A stretch of 10,832 nt of DNA from Betaproteobacteria bacterium (GTDB lineage: Bacteria > Pseudomonadota > Gammaproteobacteria > Burkholderiales > SG8-41), in assembly GCA_016177355.1 (NCBI GenBank), contig JACOVL010000146.1, positions 1 through 10,832 on the forward strand. Direction: 5' to 3'. Made by a program: the position numbers and the translations under genes. Shown here in pieces: positions 1 to 5,924 of the stretch (its first letter is position 1; every line of letters begins with the position of its first letter). The notes under the pieces were generated by a model. That model did no database searches. It was given only the letters and a program-made list of their open reading frames with translations, and was not told the DNA's origin.

Positions 1-975
1 GAAGAAGCAGAAGAAGATGACCGCCGACCCGTACAGGAGCATGTAGACCGGCTGGCCGGGAGAGAGCGTCCCCGCGATGTTACGCAGCCAGGCCATGCCC
101 TCACTGGTGCCGAACCAGCCGACCAGCGTGGCCGGGAAGAGGATGATGCTGGAGGCGAAGATCGGCGGGATCACGCCCGACATGTTGAGCTTCAACGGCA
201 GGTGCGAGCTCTGGCCGCCGTAGACCTTGTTGCCGACCTGGCGCTTGGCGTAGTTGACGAGGATGCGGCGCTGGCCGCGCTCGACGAAGCATACGAACGC
301 AGTCACGCCGAGCACCAGCGCGAAGATGAAGAGCGCGATCAGGATCGAGAACGCCCCGGTGCGCACCAGCTCGAGCGTGCCGGCCACCGCCTGCGGCAGC
401 CCGGCGGCGATGCCGGCGAAGATGATGAGGGAAATCCCGTTGCCGATGCCGCGCTCGGTGATCTGCTCGCCAAGCCACATCAGGAATATGGTGCCGGTGG
501 CGAGCGTGATCGTGGTGGTCAGGCGAAACATCGGGCCCGGCTCGATCACCAGGCCCCGCTGCGACTCGAGCGCGAAGGCGATGCTCAGGCCCTGGAACAG
601 CGCGAGCCCGGCGGTGAAATAGCGCGTGTACTGGGTGATCTTGCGCCGGCCCGACTCGCCTTCCTTCTTGAGCGCTTCCAGCGTCGGCGAGACCACGCTC
701 ATCAGCTGCATGATGATCGAGGCCGAGATGTAGGGCATGATGCCGAGCGCGAAGATGGTGAAGCGCGAGAGGGCTCCTCCCGAGAACATGTTGAACATGT
801 CGAGGATGCCGCCGCGCTGCGAGCGGAACAGCTCCGCCAGCTGGTCAGGGTCGATGCCCGGCACCGGGATGAAGGAACCGATGCGGAAGACGATCAGCGC
901 GCCGAGCAGGAACAGCAGGCGGCGCTTCAGATCGCCCATCTTGCCCAGACCCAGCAGGGAATCGTTGGCAGCCAA
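1..975 (-). CDS. secY: Protein translocase subunit SecY (partial, N-terminal 325 residues)
   Basis: SecY is the pore subunit of the SecYEG channel in the inner membrane; it moves unfolded proteins out of the cytoplasm and inserts membrane proteins. Visible family landmarks are the first membrane segment with FRIGSFIPVPGID (about 30-42), the plug/TM2 region GGALSRFTIFALGIMPYIS (66-84), the cytoplasmic KKEGESGRRKITQYTRY loop (103-119), MWLGEQITERGIGNGIS (about 166-182) and the ribosome/SecA-facing loop FVERGQRRILVNYAKRQ (about 230-246). The gene runs off the left edge; the family is about 440 residues, so roughly the last quarter is missing. The start is inferred to be TTG at 975-973, giving (M)AANDSLLGLGK: it is 14 bases after the rplO stop, with an AGAGGA ribosome-binding site that overlaps that stop. 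The next in-frame ATG (codon 13, 939-937) would cut off residues usually present. Identity is certain; the start is moderately sure. Confidence 0.96.
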   Translation of the reverse strand, partial: MAANDSLLGLGKMGDLKRRLLFLLGALIVFRIGSFIPVPGIDPDQLAELFRSQRGGILDMFNMFSGGALSRFTIFALGIMPYISASIIMQLMSVVSPTLEALKKEGESGRRKITQYTRYFTAGLALFQGLSIAFALESQRGLVIEPGPMFRLTTTITLATGTIFLMWLGEQITERGIGNGISLIIFAGIAAGLPQAVAGTLELVRTGAFSILIALFIFALVLGVTAFVCFVERGQRRILVNYAKRQVGNKVYGGQSSHLPLKLNMSGVIPPIFASSIILFPATLVGWFGTSEGMAWLRNIAGTLSPGQPVYMLLYGSAVIFFCFF

Positions 976-989
976 GCTCGTTCGATCCT

Positions 990-1493
990 CTATTTATCCG
1001 TGGCCGGGGCGGGCCCGCTCCCGGCCTTCGGCTTTAATTTGCCCGCCGGCTGCGGGACCACGGGCAACTCCACGCTGCCGCCGGCCGCCTCGATCGCGGC
1101 CCGCGCGCCTTTGGAAACGGCGAGTCCCTTCAATGCAACCTTGCGCTTGATCTCGCCAGCGAGGATCACCTTGGCGCGCAGCGCGGGCCGCGGCACCACG
1201 CCCGCCTGCTTGAGCGCCGCGAGGTCTATCGCGTCGGCCCGGATGCCCTGCAGGTCAGAGAGCCGCACTTCAGCGGTTTCGCCCTTCTTGTGCGAGTTGA
1301 AGCCGCGCTTGGGCAGCCGGCGCTGCAGCGGCATCTGCCCGCCCTCGAAGCCGACCTTGTGATAGCCGCCGGAGCGCGATTTCTGCCCCTTGTGGCCGCG
1401 CCCCGCGGTCTTGCCGTGGGAGCCGAAGCCGCGGCCCACGCGCTTCCTGTAGTGCTTCGACCCGGCCGCCGGCTTGATTTCGTTCAACCGCAT
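990..1493 (-). CDS. rplO: 50S ribosomal protein L15
   Basis: L15 binds 23S rRNA and acts late in 50S assembly. The N-terminal glycine/arginine-rich arm is plain (GKTAGRGHKGQKSRSGG, about 27-43, then GFEGGQMPLQRRLPKRGF, 48-65), and the globular domain ends with the family signature SKGARAAIEAAGG (127-139). The protein has 167 residues against about 144 in E. coli; the excess is a Pro/Ala/Lys-rich C-terminal tail (about 144-167) ending in PAPATDK. The arm has GSHGKT where E. coli has GSGLGKT, one residue shorter. The ATG follows the rpmD stop as TGACATG, with GAGG about 8 bases upstream, so translation is probably coupled to rpmD. Confidence 0.97.
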   Translation of the reverse strand: MRLNEIKPAAGSKHYRKRVGRGFGSHGKTAGRGHKGQKSRSGGYHKVGFEGGQMPLQRRLPKRGFNSHKKGETAEVRLSDLQGIRADAIDLAALKQAGVVPRPALRAKVILAGEIKRKVALKGLAVSKGARAAIEAAGGSVELPVVPQPAGKLKPKAGSGPAPATDK

Positions 1494-1494
1494 G

Positions 1495-1686
1495 TCAGCC
1501 CTCGCATTTCACCAGATAGGCTACCGTGCGGATCATGCCGCGGACGGTCGGCGTGTCGGGCAGCTCCACGGTCTGGCGGATCTTCCGCAGGCCCAGCCCG
1601 CGCACGCAGGCGCGATGCGGCTGCTTGGTGCCGATCGGGCTCCTGACCAGCGTCACTTTCAGCGTCTTGCCCGCGCTCTTCGCCAT
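1495..1686 (-). CDS. rpmD: 50S ribosomal protein L30
   Basis: L30 is a small 23S rRNA-binding protein of the large subunit. The 63-residue product starts MAKSAGKTLKVTLVRSPIG and contains the typical HRACVRGLGLRKIRQTVEL and PTVRGMIRTVAYLV segments, matching the usual length of about 60. An upstream in-frame ATG exists at 1812, but it would read 42 unrelated codons antiparallel to nothing conserved and entirely inside rpsE. The ATG at 1686 is two bases after the rpsE stop and has AGGA about 5 bases upstream, so it is preferred. It lies between rpsE and rplO, as in other proteobacterial spc operons. Confidence 0.96.
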   Translation of the reverse strand: MAKSAGKTLKVTLVRSPIGTKQPHRACVRGLGLRKIRQTVELPDTPTVRGMIRTVAYLVKCEG

Positions 1687-1688
1687 GA

Positions 1689-2216
1689 TTATCCTGTGAT
1701 GTCCTCGACCGATTTCCCGCGCTTGGCGGCGATCTCGGCCGGCGTGTTCATGTCGGTGAGCCCGTTGATGGTGGCGCGCACCACGTTGTAAGGATTGGTC
1801 GAGCCCAGGCACTTGGCGAGCACGTTCTGCACGCCCATCACCTCGAACACCGCGCGCATCGGTCCGCCCGCGATGATGCCCGTGCCGTCGGAAGCCGGCT
1901 GCATGTAGACGCGCGACGAGCCGTGATGCCCGATGACCGCATGCTGCAGGGTGCCGTTCTTGAGGTTGACCTTGACCATCTTGCGGCGCGCCTCGTCCAT
2001 CGCCTTTTGCACCGCGACCGGCACTTCGCGCGCCTTGCCCTTGCCCATGCCGATGCTGCCGTCGCCATCGCCGACCACGGTCAGCGCGGCAAAGCCGAGC
2101 ACGCGGCCGCCCTTCACCACCTTGGTGACGCGATTGATGGCGACCATCTTCTCGCGCAACCCGTCGCCGCGCTCCTCGCCGCCGCCGTGCATCCTCGATG
2201 CGTGTAGTTTCGCCAT
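1689..2216 (-). CDS. rpsE: 30S ribosomal protein S5
   Basis: S5 lies on the solvent side of the 30S body, helps line the mRNA entry channel and contributes to decoding accuracy. The 175-residue product shows the S5 double-stranded-RNA-binding-like N-terminal domain (LREKMVAINRVTKVVKGGR, about 20-38; FAALTVVGDGDGSIGMGKG, 42-60; AREVPVAVQKAM, 62-73) and the C-terminal domain with GTGIIAGGPMRAVFEVMG and GSTNPYNVVRATINGL, ending AAKRGKSVEDITG. The N-terminus carries a short variable stretch (residues 2-19), normal for betaproteobacterial S5. The ATG at 2216 is 14 bases after the rplR stop; the only Shine-Dalgarno candidate is a weak AGGA overlapping that stop. Confidence 0.97.
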   Translation of the reverse strand: MAKLHASRMHGGGEERGDGLREKMVAINRVTKVVKGGRVLGFAALTVVGDGDGSIGMGKGKAREVPVAVQKAMDEARRKMVKVNLKNGTLQHAVIGHHGSSRVYMQPASDGTGIIAGGPMRAVFEVMGVQNVLAKCLGSTNPYNVVRATINGLTDMNTPAEIAAKRGKSVEDITG

Positions 2217-2230
2217 GAGTCGGTCCCGTC

Positions 2231-2587
2231 CTAGAACTTCAAGCCCGCTGCGCGCGCGGCCTCTGCGAGCGCCTTGACGCGCCCGTGAAATTTGTAGCCC
2301 CCGCGGTCGAAGGCGACCGCCTCGATCCCGAGCTTCTTTGCCTTTTCAGCGATGCGCTTGCCGACCTCGGTCGCGGCCTTGACGTTGCCTCCGTACTTCA
2401 TCGCCTGGCGCACCTCGGGCTCGATCGTGGAGGCGGCGGCGAGCACTTTCGTGCCGCTCGCATCGAGCACCTGCGCGTAGATATGGGCGTTGGAGCGGTG
2501 AATGGCGAGGCGCACCGCCTTCAATTCCGCGATCTTGGCGCGGGCCTGTCGCGCACGGCGCAAACGTTGCTGGTTTCTGTCTTTCAT
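2231..2587 (-). CDS. rplR: 50S ribosomal protein L18
   Basis: L18 binds 5S rRNA and, with L5, forms the 5S ribonucleoprotein of the central protuberance. The 118-residue product (E. coli 117) begins with a basic N-terminal tail (KDRNQQRLRRARQARAK), continues with the family core RLAIHRSNAHIYAQVLD (about 26-42) and TKVLAAAST, and ends FDRGGYKFHGRVKALAEAAR(A)AGLKF. There are no gaps or extensions. It starts 12 bases after the rplF stop, with a G-rich GGGGG element before the ATG, and is followed by rpsE. Confidence 0.97.
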   Translation of the reverse strand: MKDRNQQRLRRARQARAKIAELKAVRLAIHRSNAHIYAQVLDASGTKVLAAASTIEPEVRQAMKYGGNVKAATEVGKRIAEKAKKLGIEAVAFDRGGYKFHGRVKALAEAARAAGLKF

Positions 2588-2599
2588 GCGCGCCCCCGA

Positions 2600-3133
2600 T
2601 TATTTCTTCTTGGTTTCCTTGAGCGCGATCCGCTCGCCGGCGTAGCGCACGCCCTTGCCCTTGTACGGCTCGGGGCTGCGGTAGGCGCGCACTTCGGCCG
2701 CCACCTGCCCGACGAGCTGCCGGTCCAGGCCCTTGATCACGATCTCGGTCTGGGTCGGCGTCTCGACCTTGACGCCCTTCGGCATCGGGTGCACGACCGG
2801 GTGCGAAAAGCCGAGCGTGAGGTTCAGCTTGTCGCCCTGCGCCTGCGCCCGGTAGCCCACGCCCACCAGCGAGAGCTTCTTCTCGAATCCCCTGGTGACG
2901 CCCGTCACCATGTTCGCGACCAGCGCCCGCAGCGTTCCCGACATCGCGTTGGCGTGCCGCGAATTGCCGGCGGCCTTGAACTGGATGCGGTTCTCGACTT
3001 TCTCGACGCTGACATCCGGCGTGAGCTTCCGGCTGAGGGTCCCGAGCGGTCCTTTCACCGAGATTTCACCGGCGCCGAGCGCCACTTCGACCTTCTCCGG
3101 CAGCACGACCGGCGCGTTACCTATTCTCGACAT
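2600..3133 (-). CDS. rplF: 50S ribosomal protein L6
   Basis: L6 binds 23S rRNA near the sarcin-ricin loop and the factor-binding site. The 177-residue product matches E. coli L6 in length. It shows the two repeated alpha/beta domains: SRIGNAPVVLPEKVEV at the start and GEISVKGPLGTLSRKL (about 23-38), and in the second half GVGYRAQAQGDKLNLTLGFSHPV followed by the C-terminal signature YRSPEPYKGKGVRYAGE (about 151-167) and IALKETKKK. The ATG at 3133 lies 13 bases after the rpsH stop, behind G-rich GGGGACAGGG. No unusual insertions. Confidence 0.97.
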   Translation of the reverse strand: MSRIGNAPVVLPEKVEVALGAGEISVKGPLGTLSRKLTPDVSVEKVENRIQFKAAGNSRHANAMSGTLRALVANMVTGVTRGFEKKLSLVGVGYRAQAQGDKLNLTLGFSHPVVHPMPKGVKVETPTQTEIVIKGLDRQLVGQVAAEVRAYRSPEPYKGKGVRYAGERIALKETKKK

Positions 3134-3146
3134 GGCCCTGTCCCCG

Positions 3147-3542
3147 TCACGCCACGATGCACAGCACTTCGCCGCCGACGCCGAGGCCCCGCGCCTTGCG
3201 GTCGGTCATCACGCCCTTCGACGTGGACACGATCGCGACGCCGAGCCCGTTCATCACCTTGGGCAGGTCGTCCTTCGGCTTGTAGACGCGCAGCCCCGGG
3301 CGGCTGATGCGCTCGATCTTCTCGATCACCGGCTTGCCGGCGTAGTACTTGAGGCTGATTTCGAGCGCCGATTTACCCTCGCCGTCGCGCACCGCGAAGT
3401 CCTCGATATAGCCCTCGTCCTTGAGCACCTGCGCGATCGCGGCCTTCAGCTTGCTCGCGGGTATCGCCACCGTCTGCTTCTCCGAACTCTGGGCGTTGCG
3501 GATGCGGGTGAGCATATCGGCGATCGGATCGGTCATACTCAT
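3147..3542 (-). CDS. rpsH: 30S ribosomal protein S8
   Basis: S8 is a primary 16S rRNA-binding protein of the 30S body; in E. coli it also represses the spc operon by binding its mRNA near rplE. The 131-residue product starts MSMTDPIADMLTRIRNAQ and ends with the rRNA-binding signature GVAIVSTSKGVMTDRKAR followed by GVGGEVLCIVA, as expected of a 130-residue family. The ATG at 3542 has a strong GGAGG seven bases upstream, immediately after the rpsN TAG stop, which supports this start over the internal ATG at codon 3. Whether the E. coli feedback applies here is unknown; I could not recognise the S8 mRNA site. Confidence 0.97.
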   Translation of the reverse strand: MSMTDPIADMLTRIRNAQSSEKQTVAIPASKLKAAIAQVLKDEGYIEDFAVRDGEGKSALEISLKYYAGKPVIEKIERISRPGLRVYKPKDDLPKVMNGLGVAIVSTSKGVMTDRKARGLGVGGEVLCIVA

Positions 3543-3554
3543 GCTTTGTCCTCC

Positions 3555-3860
3555 CTACCAACTCGCCTTGACCACGCCCGGGATCTCACCGCGCAGCGCG
3601 ATGTCGCGCAGCTTTCCCCGTCCCAGGCTGAACTTGCGGTAGACGCCACGCGGGCGTCCGGTAAGCGCGCAGCGGTTGCGCAGCCGCACCGGGGAGGCGT
3701 TGCGCGGCAGTTGCTGCAGCTTCAGCCGCGCCGCGTAGCGCTCCTCGGGCGAGAGCTTCGGATTGTTCGAGAGCTCGATCAGCTCCTTGCGCCGGGCGGC
3801 GAATTTCTTGACGGTTTTGCGGCGTTTCTGCTCGCGGTTGATGACGGCCGTTTTTGCCAT
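3555..3860 (-). CDS. rpsN: 30S ribosomal protein S14 (zinc-free type)
   Basis: S14 binds 16S rRNA in the 30S head near S3 and S10. The 101-residue product is the long, zinc-free form: it lacks the CxxC pairs of the short zinc-ribbon S14, and its only cysteine is in RNRCALTGRPRGVYRKF (about 62-78). It starts MAKTAVINREQKRRKTVKKF and ends GEIPGVVKASW, both characteristic. It lies 24 bases after rplE, with GAGG about 11 bases before the ATG, and 12 bases before rpsH. Confidence 0.97.
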   Translation of the reverse strand: MAKTAVINREQKRRKTVKKFAARRKELIELSNNPKLSPEERYAARLKLQQLPRNASPVRLRNRCALTGRPRGVYRKFSLGRGKLRDIALRGEIPGVVKASW

Positions 3861-3884
3861 AAATGTGTTCGCCTCAGTTCCTGC

Positions 3885-4616
3885 TCAGTTTCGGAATGGA
3901 AAGCGGAAGGCGCCGAGCAGCGCCTTTGCCTCGTTGTCGTTTTTCGCGGTGGTGGAAATCGTGATGTTCATCCCGCGGATCGCGTCGATCTTGTCGTACT
4001 CGATCTCGGGGAAGATGATCTGCTCCTTGACGCCCATGTTGTAGTTACCCTGGCCGTCGAAGCTCCTTCCGGAGATGCCGCGGAAGTCGCGGATACGCGG
4101 CATCGCGATGCTGACCAGGCGGTCGAGGAATTCGTACATGCGCGCGCCGCGCAGCGTGACCTTGCAGCCGACCGGATAACCGGCGCGGACCTTGAAAACG
4201 GCTATCGACTTGCGCGCCTTGGTGACGAGCGGCTTCTGGCCGGCGATCCTGGTCATGTCGGAGACCGCGTTGTCCATCACCTTCTTGTCGGCGACCGCCT
4301 CGCCCACGCCCATGTTGAGCACGATCTTCCGGATTCGCGGCACCTGCATGGCGGTCTTGTAGCTGAACTGCTGCATCAGCTGCTTGACCACGGTGTCTCG
4401 GTAATGGATCTGCAGGCGCGGAACCGGCGCGGGCCGTTCGGGCTTTCTTTCCCTGGCTTCCTTTTGCGCCGGCGCTTCTTTTCCTTCCAGCCGATTTTCC
4501 CGCGCCTCCTTCGGCGCCTGCGGCTGCTTCGCCTCCCTGGGCGGCGCCTTGGCCTCCTTCTGGGGCTTCTGGCCCTTCGCCTGCTTGGCGTCCTTGCCGG
4601 TCTTGGCTGCGCTCAT
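3885..4616 (-). CDS. rplE: 50S ribosomal protein L5 with a 66-residue N-terminal extension
   Basis: L5 binds 5S rRNA in the central protuberance and contacts the P-site tRNA. The conserved domain begins near residue 67 (RLQIHYRDTVVKQLMQQF) and includes KIVLNMGVGEAVADKK, GQKPLVTKARKSIAVFKVR, YPVGCKVTLRGARMYEFLDR, RDFRGISGRSFDGQGNYNMG and a C-terminus FRFPFRN, all typical of the roughly 179-residue family. The 243-residue total reflects an added N-terminal segment with 12 Lys, 6 Arg, many Ala/Pro/Glu, no aromatics, lysines at 5, 8, 11, 14, 17, 20 and 23, and (K/R)EA motifs at 20, 27, 36, 46 and 52. The ATG at 4616 overlaps the rplX stop as ATGA. I see no in-frame ATG, GTG or TTG between it and the conserved domain, so the extension is probably translated. 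No strong Shine-Dalgarno precedes it, which suggests coupling to rplX. Identity is certain; the start is likely. Confidence 0.95.
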   Translation of the reverse strand: MSAAKTGKDAKQAKGQKPQKEAKAPPREAKQPQAPKEARENRLEGKEAPAQKEARERKPERPAPVPRLQIHYRDTVVKQLMQQFSYKTAMQVPRIRKIVLNMGVGEAVADKKVMDNAVSDMTRIAGQKPLVTKARKSIAVFKVRAGYPVGCKVTLRGARMYEFLDRLVSIAMPRIRDFRGISGRSFDGQGNYNMGVKEQIIFPEIEYDKIDAIRGMNITISTTAKNDNEAKALLGAFRFPFRN

Positions 4617-4930
4617 GCGTCTATCACTTCGCCGTTGGACTTGAAATAGCGGACGCGGCGGCCGTCCTCCAGCGTCCGGACGCCGATTCGCCCGGCCTTC
4701 TTGAGCGCCGGGTTGTAAAGCGCCACGTTCGAGATGTGCAGCGGCAGCTCCTTGTCGATAATGCCGCCAGTGACGCCCTTCATCGGAATGGGACGCTGGT
4801 GTTTCTTCACCTTGTTGGCGCCTTCCACCACCACGTGCTCGGCGTCGACGATCTTGAGCACCGTGCCGCGCTTGCCCCTGTCGCGCCCGGTCAGCACGAT
4901 GACGTCGTCGCCTTTTCGGATCCTGTGCAT
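4613..4930 (-). CDS. rplX: 50S ribosomal protein L24
   Basis: L24 is an early assembly protein that starts 50S folding and sits near the tunnel exit. The 105-residue product (E. coli 104) carries an N-terminal KOW motif, RKGDDVIVLTGRDRGKRGTV (about 5-24), followed by VVVEGANKVKKHQRP and HISNVALYNPALKKAGRIG. The ATG at 4930 is nine bases after the rplN stop, with AGAGG close upstream. Its TGA stop overlaps the rplE ATG (ATGA), so ribosomes finishing rplX can restart on rplE. Confidence 0.97.
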   Translation of the reverse strand: MHRIRKGDDVIVLTGRDRGKRGTVLKIVDAEHVVVEGANKVKKHQRPIPMKGVTGGIIDKELPLHISNVALYNPALKKAGRIGVRTLEDGRRVRYFKSNGEVIDA

Positions 4931-4939
4931 GGCCGCCTC

Positions 4940-5308
4940 TTACAATACTTCCGGCGCGAGCGAGACGATCTTCATGAAGCGCTCGGTGCGCAGTTCCCGC
5001 GTCACCGGCCCGAAGATGCGCGTGCCGACCGGCTCGAGCTTCGGCGTCAGCAGCACCGCCGCGTTCGAGTCGAACTTCACCAGCGAACCGTCGCTGCGGC
5101 GCACGCCCTTGGCGGTGCGCACCACCACCGCGTCGTAGATCTCGCCCCTCTTGACGCGCCCGCGGGGAGCGGCGTCCTTGACGCTGACCTTGATGACGTC
5201 GCCGATCCCGGCGTAGCGCCGCTTCGAGCCGCCCAGCACCTTGATGCACATCACGGCGCGCGCACCGGTGTTGTCGGCGACATCCAATACGGACTGCATC
5301 TGTATCAT
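4940..5308 (-). CDS. rplN: 50S ribosomal protein L14
   Basis: L14 binds 23S rRNA at the subunit interface and forms bridges to the 30S subunit. The 122-residue product has the exact family length, beginning MIQMQSVLDVADNTGAR and containing KVLGGSKRRYAGIGDVIKV, KDAAPRGRVKRGEIYDAVVV and the end GPVTRELRTERFMKIVSLAPEVL. An in-frame ATG 14 codons upstream (5350) lies within a leader hairpin and would add unconserved residues, so the start at 5308 is preferred; only a weak GCGAG stands before it. This is the first gene after the probable spc promoter, about 110 bases from the predicted transcription start. Confidence 0.97.
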   Translation of the reverse strand: MIQMQSVLDVADNTGARAVMCIKVLGGSKRRYAGIGDVIKVSVKDAAPRGRVKRGEIYDAVVVRTAKGVRRSDGSLVKFDSNAAVLLTPKLEPVGTRIFGPVTRELRTERFMKIVSLAPEVL

Positions 5309-5339
5309 CGTCGTTCTCGCTGTTTCCTCTTCTCCAACT

Positions 5340-5362
5340 TGGCCCGGCATGCGCCTTGGCCA
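5340..5362 (-). other. Hairpin in the rplN leader
   Basis: The transcript would contain TGGCC and GGCCA arms (5 bp) enclosing an inner GGC-GCAT-GCC stem. It lies about 31-54 bases before the rplN start, inside the leader of the predicted spc transcript. No run of U follows, so it is not a typical terminator. A role as a binding site for a regulatory ribosomal protein is possible but purely inferred; in GC-rich DNA such stems also arise by chance. Confidence 0.35.
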
Positions 5363-5395
5363 GTATTAGAGCCCGTCCGGGTCGGTCGCCGCGCT

Positions 5396-5414
5396 TTTCG
5401 CAAGCCCGGCGAAA
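5396..5414 (-). other. Hairpin just downstream of the predicted transcription start
   Basis: TTTCGC and GCGAAA arms (6 bp) flank a seven-base loop, starting only a few bases after the predicted start of the spc transcript (about 5417). A 5'-terminal stem like this could stabilise the message. It is not followed by a U run, so it does not look like a terminator. Function is unproven. Confidence 0.35.
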
Positions 5415-5415
5415 G

Positions 5416-5452
5416 GTTGCGGATTATACGGATATCCCGCTGTATCCGCAAC
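5416..5452 (-). repeat. Inverted repeat enclosing the spc promoter
   Basis: Perfect 9-bp arms, GTTGCGGAT and ATCCGCAAC, are separated by 19 bases and lie between the rpsQ stop and the rplN leader. A nested stem (CGGATA/TATCCG, 5429-5434 with 5443-5448) and a GGATATCC palindrome (5430-5437) share the same region. The distal arm covers the -35 box and the proximal arm overlaps the -10 box and start site. It could be an operator, or an RNA stem at the end of the S10 transcript; the U-poor sequence after it argues against a strong intrinsic terminator. Confidence 0.6.
5423..5451 (-). promoter_or_regulatory. Sigma70-type promoter for the spc genes
   Basis: On the minus strand, TTGCGG (5451-5446) stands 17 bases before a perfect TATAAT (5428-5423), the optimal sigma70 spacing. 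Transcription would begin near 5417, giving a leader of about 110 bases before rplN. The site lies in the 150-base gap between rpsQ and rplN, where E. coli has its spc promoter. It begins just eight bases after the rpsQ stop, so S10 readthrough and independent initiation may both feed the downstream genes. Confidence 0.8.
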
Positions 5453-5458
5453 GCAAAT

Positions 5459-5722
5459 TCACACCGCCTTGGCCCGCTCCACCAGCCGGACCACGCGCCA
5501 CGCCTTGGTCCTGGCAATCGGCCGGCATTCCTCGATCGTGACCAGATCGCCTTCCTTGCACTCGTTGGCCTCGTCATGGGCGTGGTACTTGCTGGAACGC
5601 GTCATGATCTTGCCGTAGAGCGCGTGCTTGACGCGCCGTTCGACCAGCACGGTGACCGTTTTCTGCATCTTGTCGCTGACCACGCGCCCGGTCAGCCGCC
5701 GCTTGACGCCCGCTTCGCTCAT
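5459..5722 (-). CDS. rpsQ: 30S ribosomal protein S17
   Basis: S17 is a primary 16S rRNA-binding protein of the 30S body with an OB fold. The 87-residue product contains LTGRVVSDKMQKTVTVLVER (10-29), VKHALYGKIMTRSSKYHAHDE (31-51) and GDLVTIEECRPIARTKAWR, all family signatures; E. coli S17 has 84 residues. Its ATG overlaps the rpmC stop as ATGA, and AGGGACAGGG lies upstream. It is the last gene of the S10 part; the promoter for the spc part follows directly. Confidence 0.97.
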   Translation of the reverse strand: MSEAGVKRRLTGRVVSDKMQKTVTVLVERRVKHALYGKIMTRSSKYHAHDEANECKEGDLVTIEECRPIARTKAWRVVRLVERAKAV

Positions 5723-5922
5723 GACTTGCCCTGTCCCTTCGCTTTTTCGGCAAGCAGGGTGCGCACGCGCGCGATGTCGCGTCGCACCTTGCCGAGCTGG
5801 CTCGTGTTGGTGAGCTGCTGGGTGGCCTTCTGCATGCGCAGGCTGAACTGCGCCTTGAGCAGAGTGGCCAGCTCCTGGCGCAGCTCGTCGGATGATTTTG
5901 CTCTCAGCTCGGACGCTTCCAT
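5719..5922 (-). CDS. rpmC: 50S ribosomal protein L29
   Basis: L29 is a small helical protein beside L23 at the tunnel exit, part of the platform used by trigger factor and the signal recognition particle. The 67-residue product (E. coli 63) shows ELRAKSSDELRQELATLLKA and the signature QFSLRMQKATQQL (25-37), then LGKVRRDIARVRTLLAEKA. It starts two bases after the rplP stop (TAGCGATG) behind a G-rich stretch, and its stop overlaps rpsQ. Confidence 0.96.
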   Translation of the reverse strand: MEASELRAKSSDELRQELATLLKAQFSLRMQKATQQLTNTSQLGKVRRDIARVRTLLAEKAKGQGKS

Positions 5923-5924
5923 CG

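Noticed and set aside
2895..4649. A 584-codon open frame on the plus strand, the longest on that strand.
   Set aside because: It lies antisense to six well-conserved ribosomal protein genes, has no recognisable domains, and its composition is what GC-rich coding DNA gives on the opposite strand.
4560..4680. An S8-binding mRNA operator near the rplX-rplE junction, as in E. coli.
   Set aside because: I could not recognise the S8 target fold there, and the 5' end of rplE is replaced by the extension; a structure search would be needed to claim it.
3885..5249. Reading the rplE frame as a 454-residue protein starting at 5249.
   Set aside because: The part upstream of 4616 runs through rplX and rplN in another frame and is unconserved. 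The ATGA junction at 4613-4616 gives a much better start.
4940..5350. An extended L14 start at 5350.
   Set aside because: It adds 14 unconserved residues from the leader; L14 has a very fixed 122-residue length beginning MIQ.
5396..5452. An intrinsic terminator ending the S10 part.
   Set aside because: Stems are present but none is followed by a run of U on the coding strand, so a rho-independent terminator is not supported.
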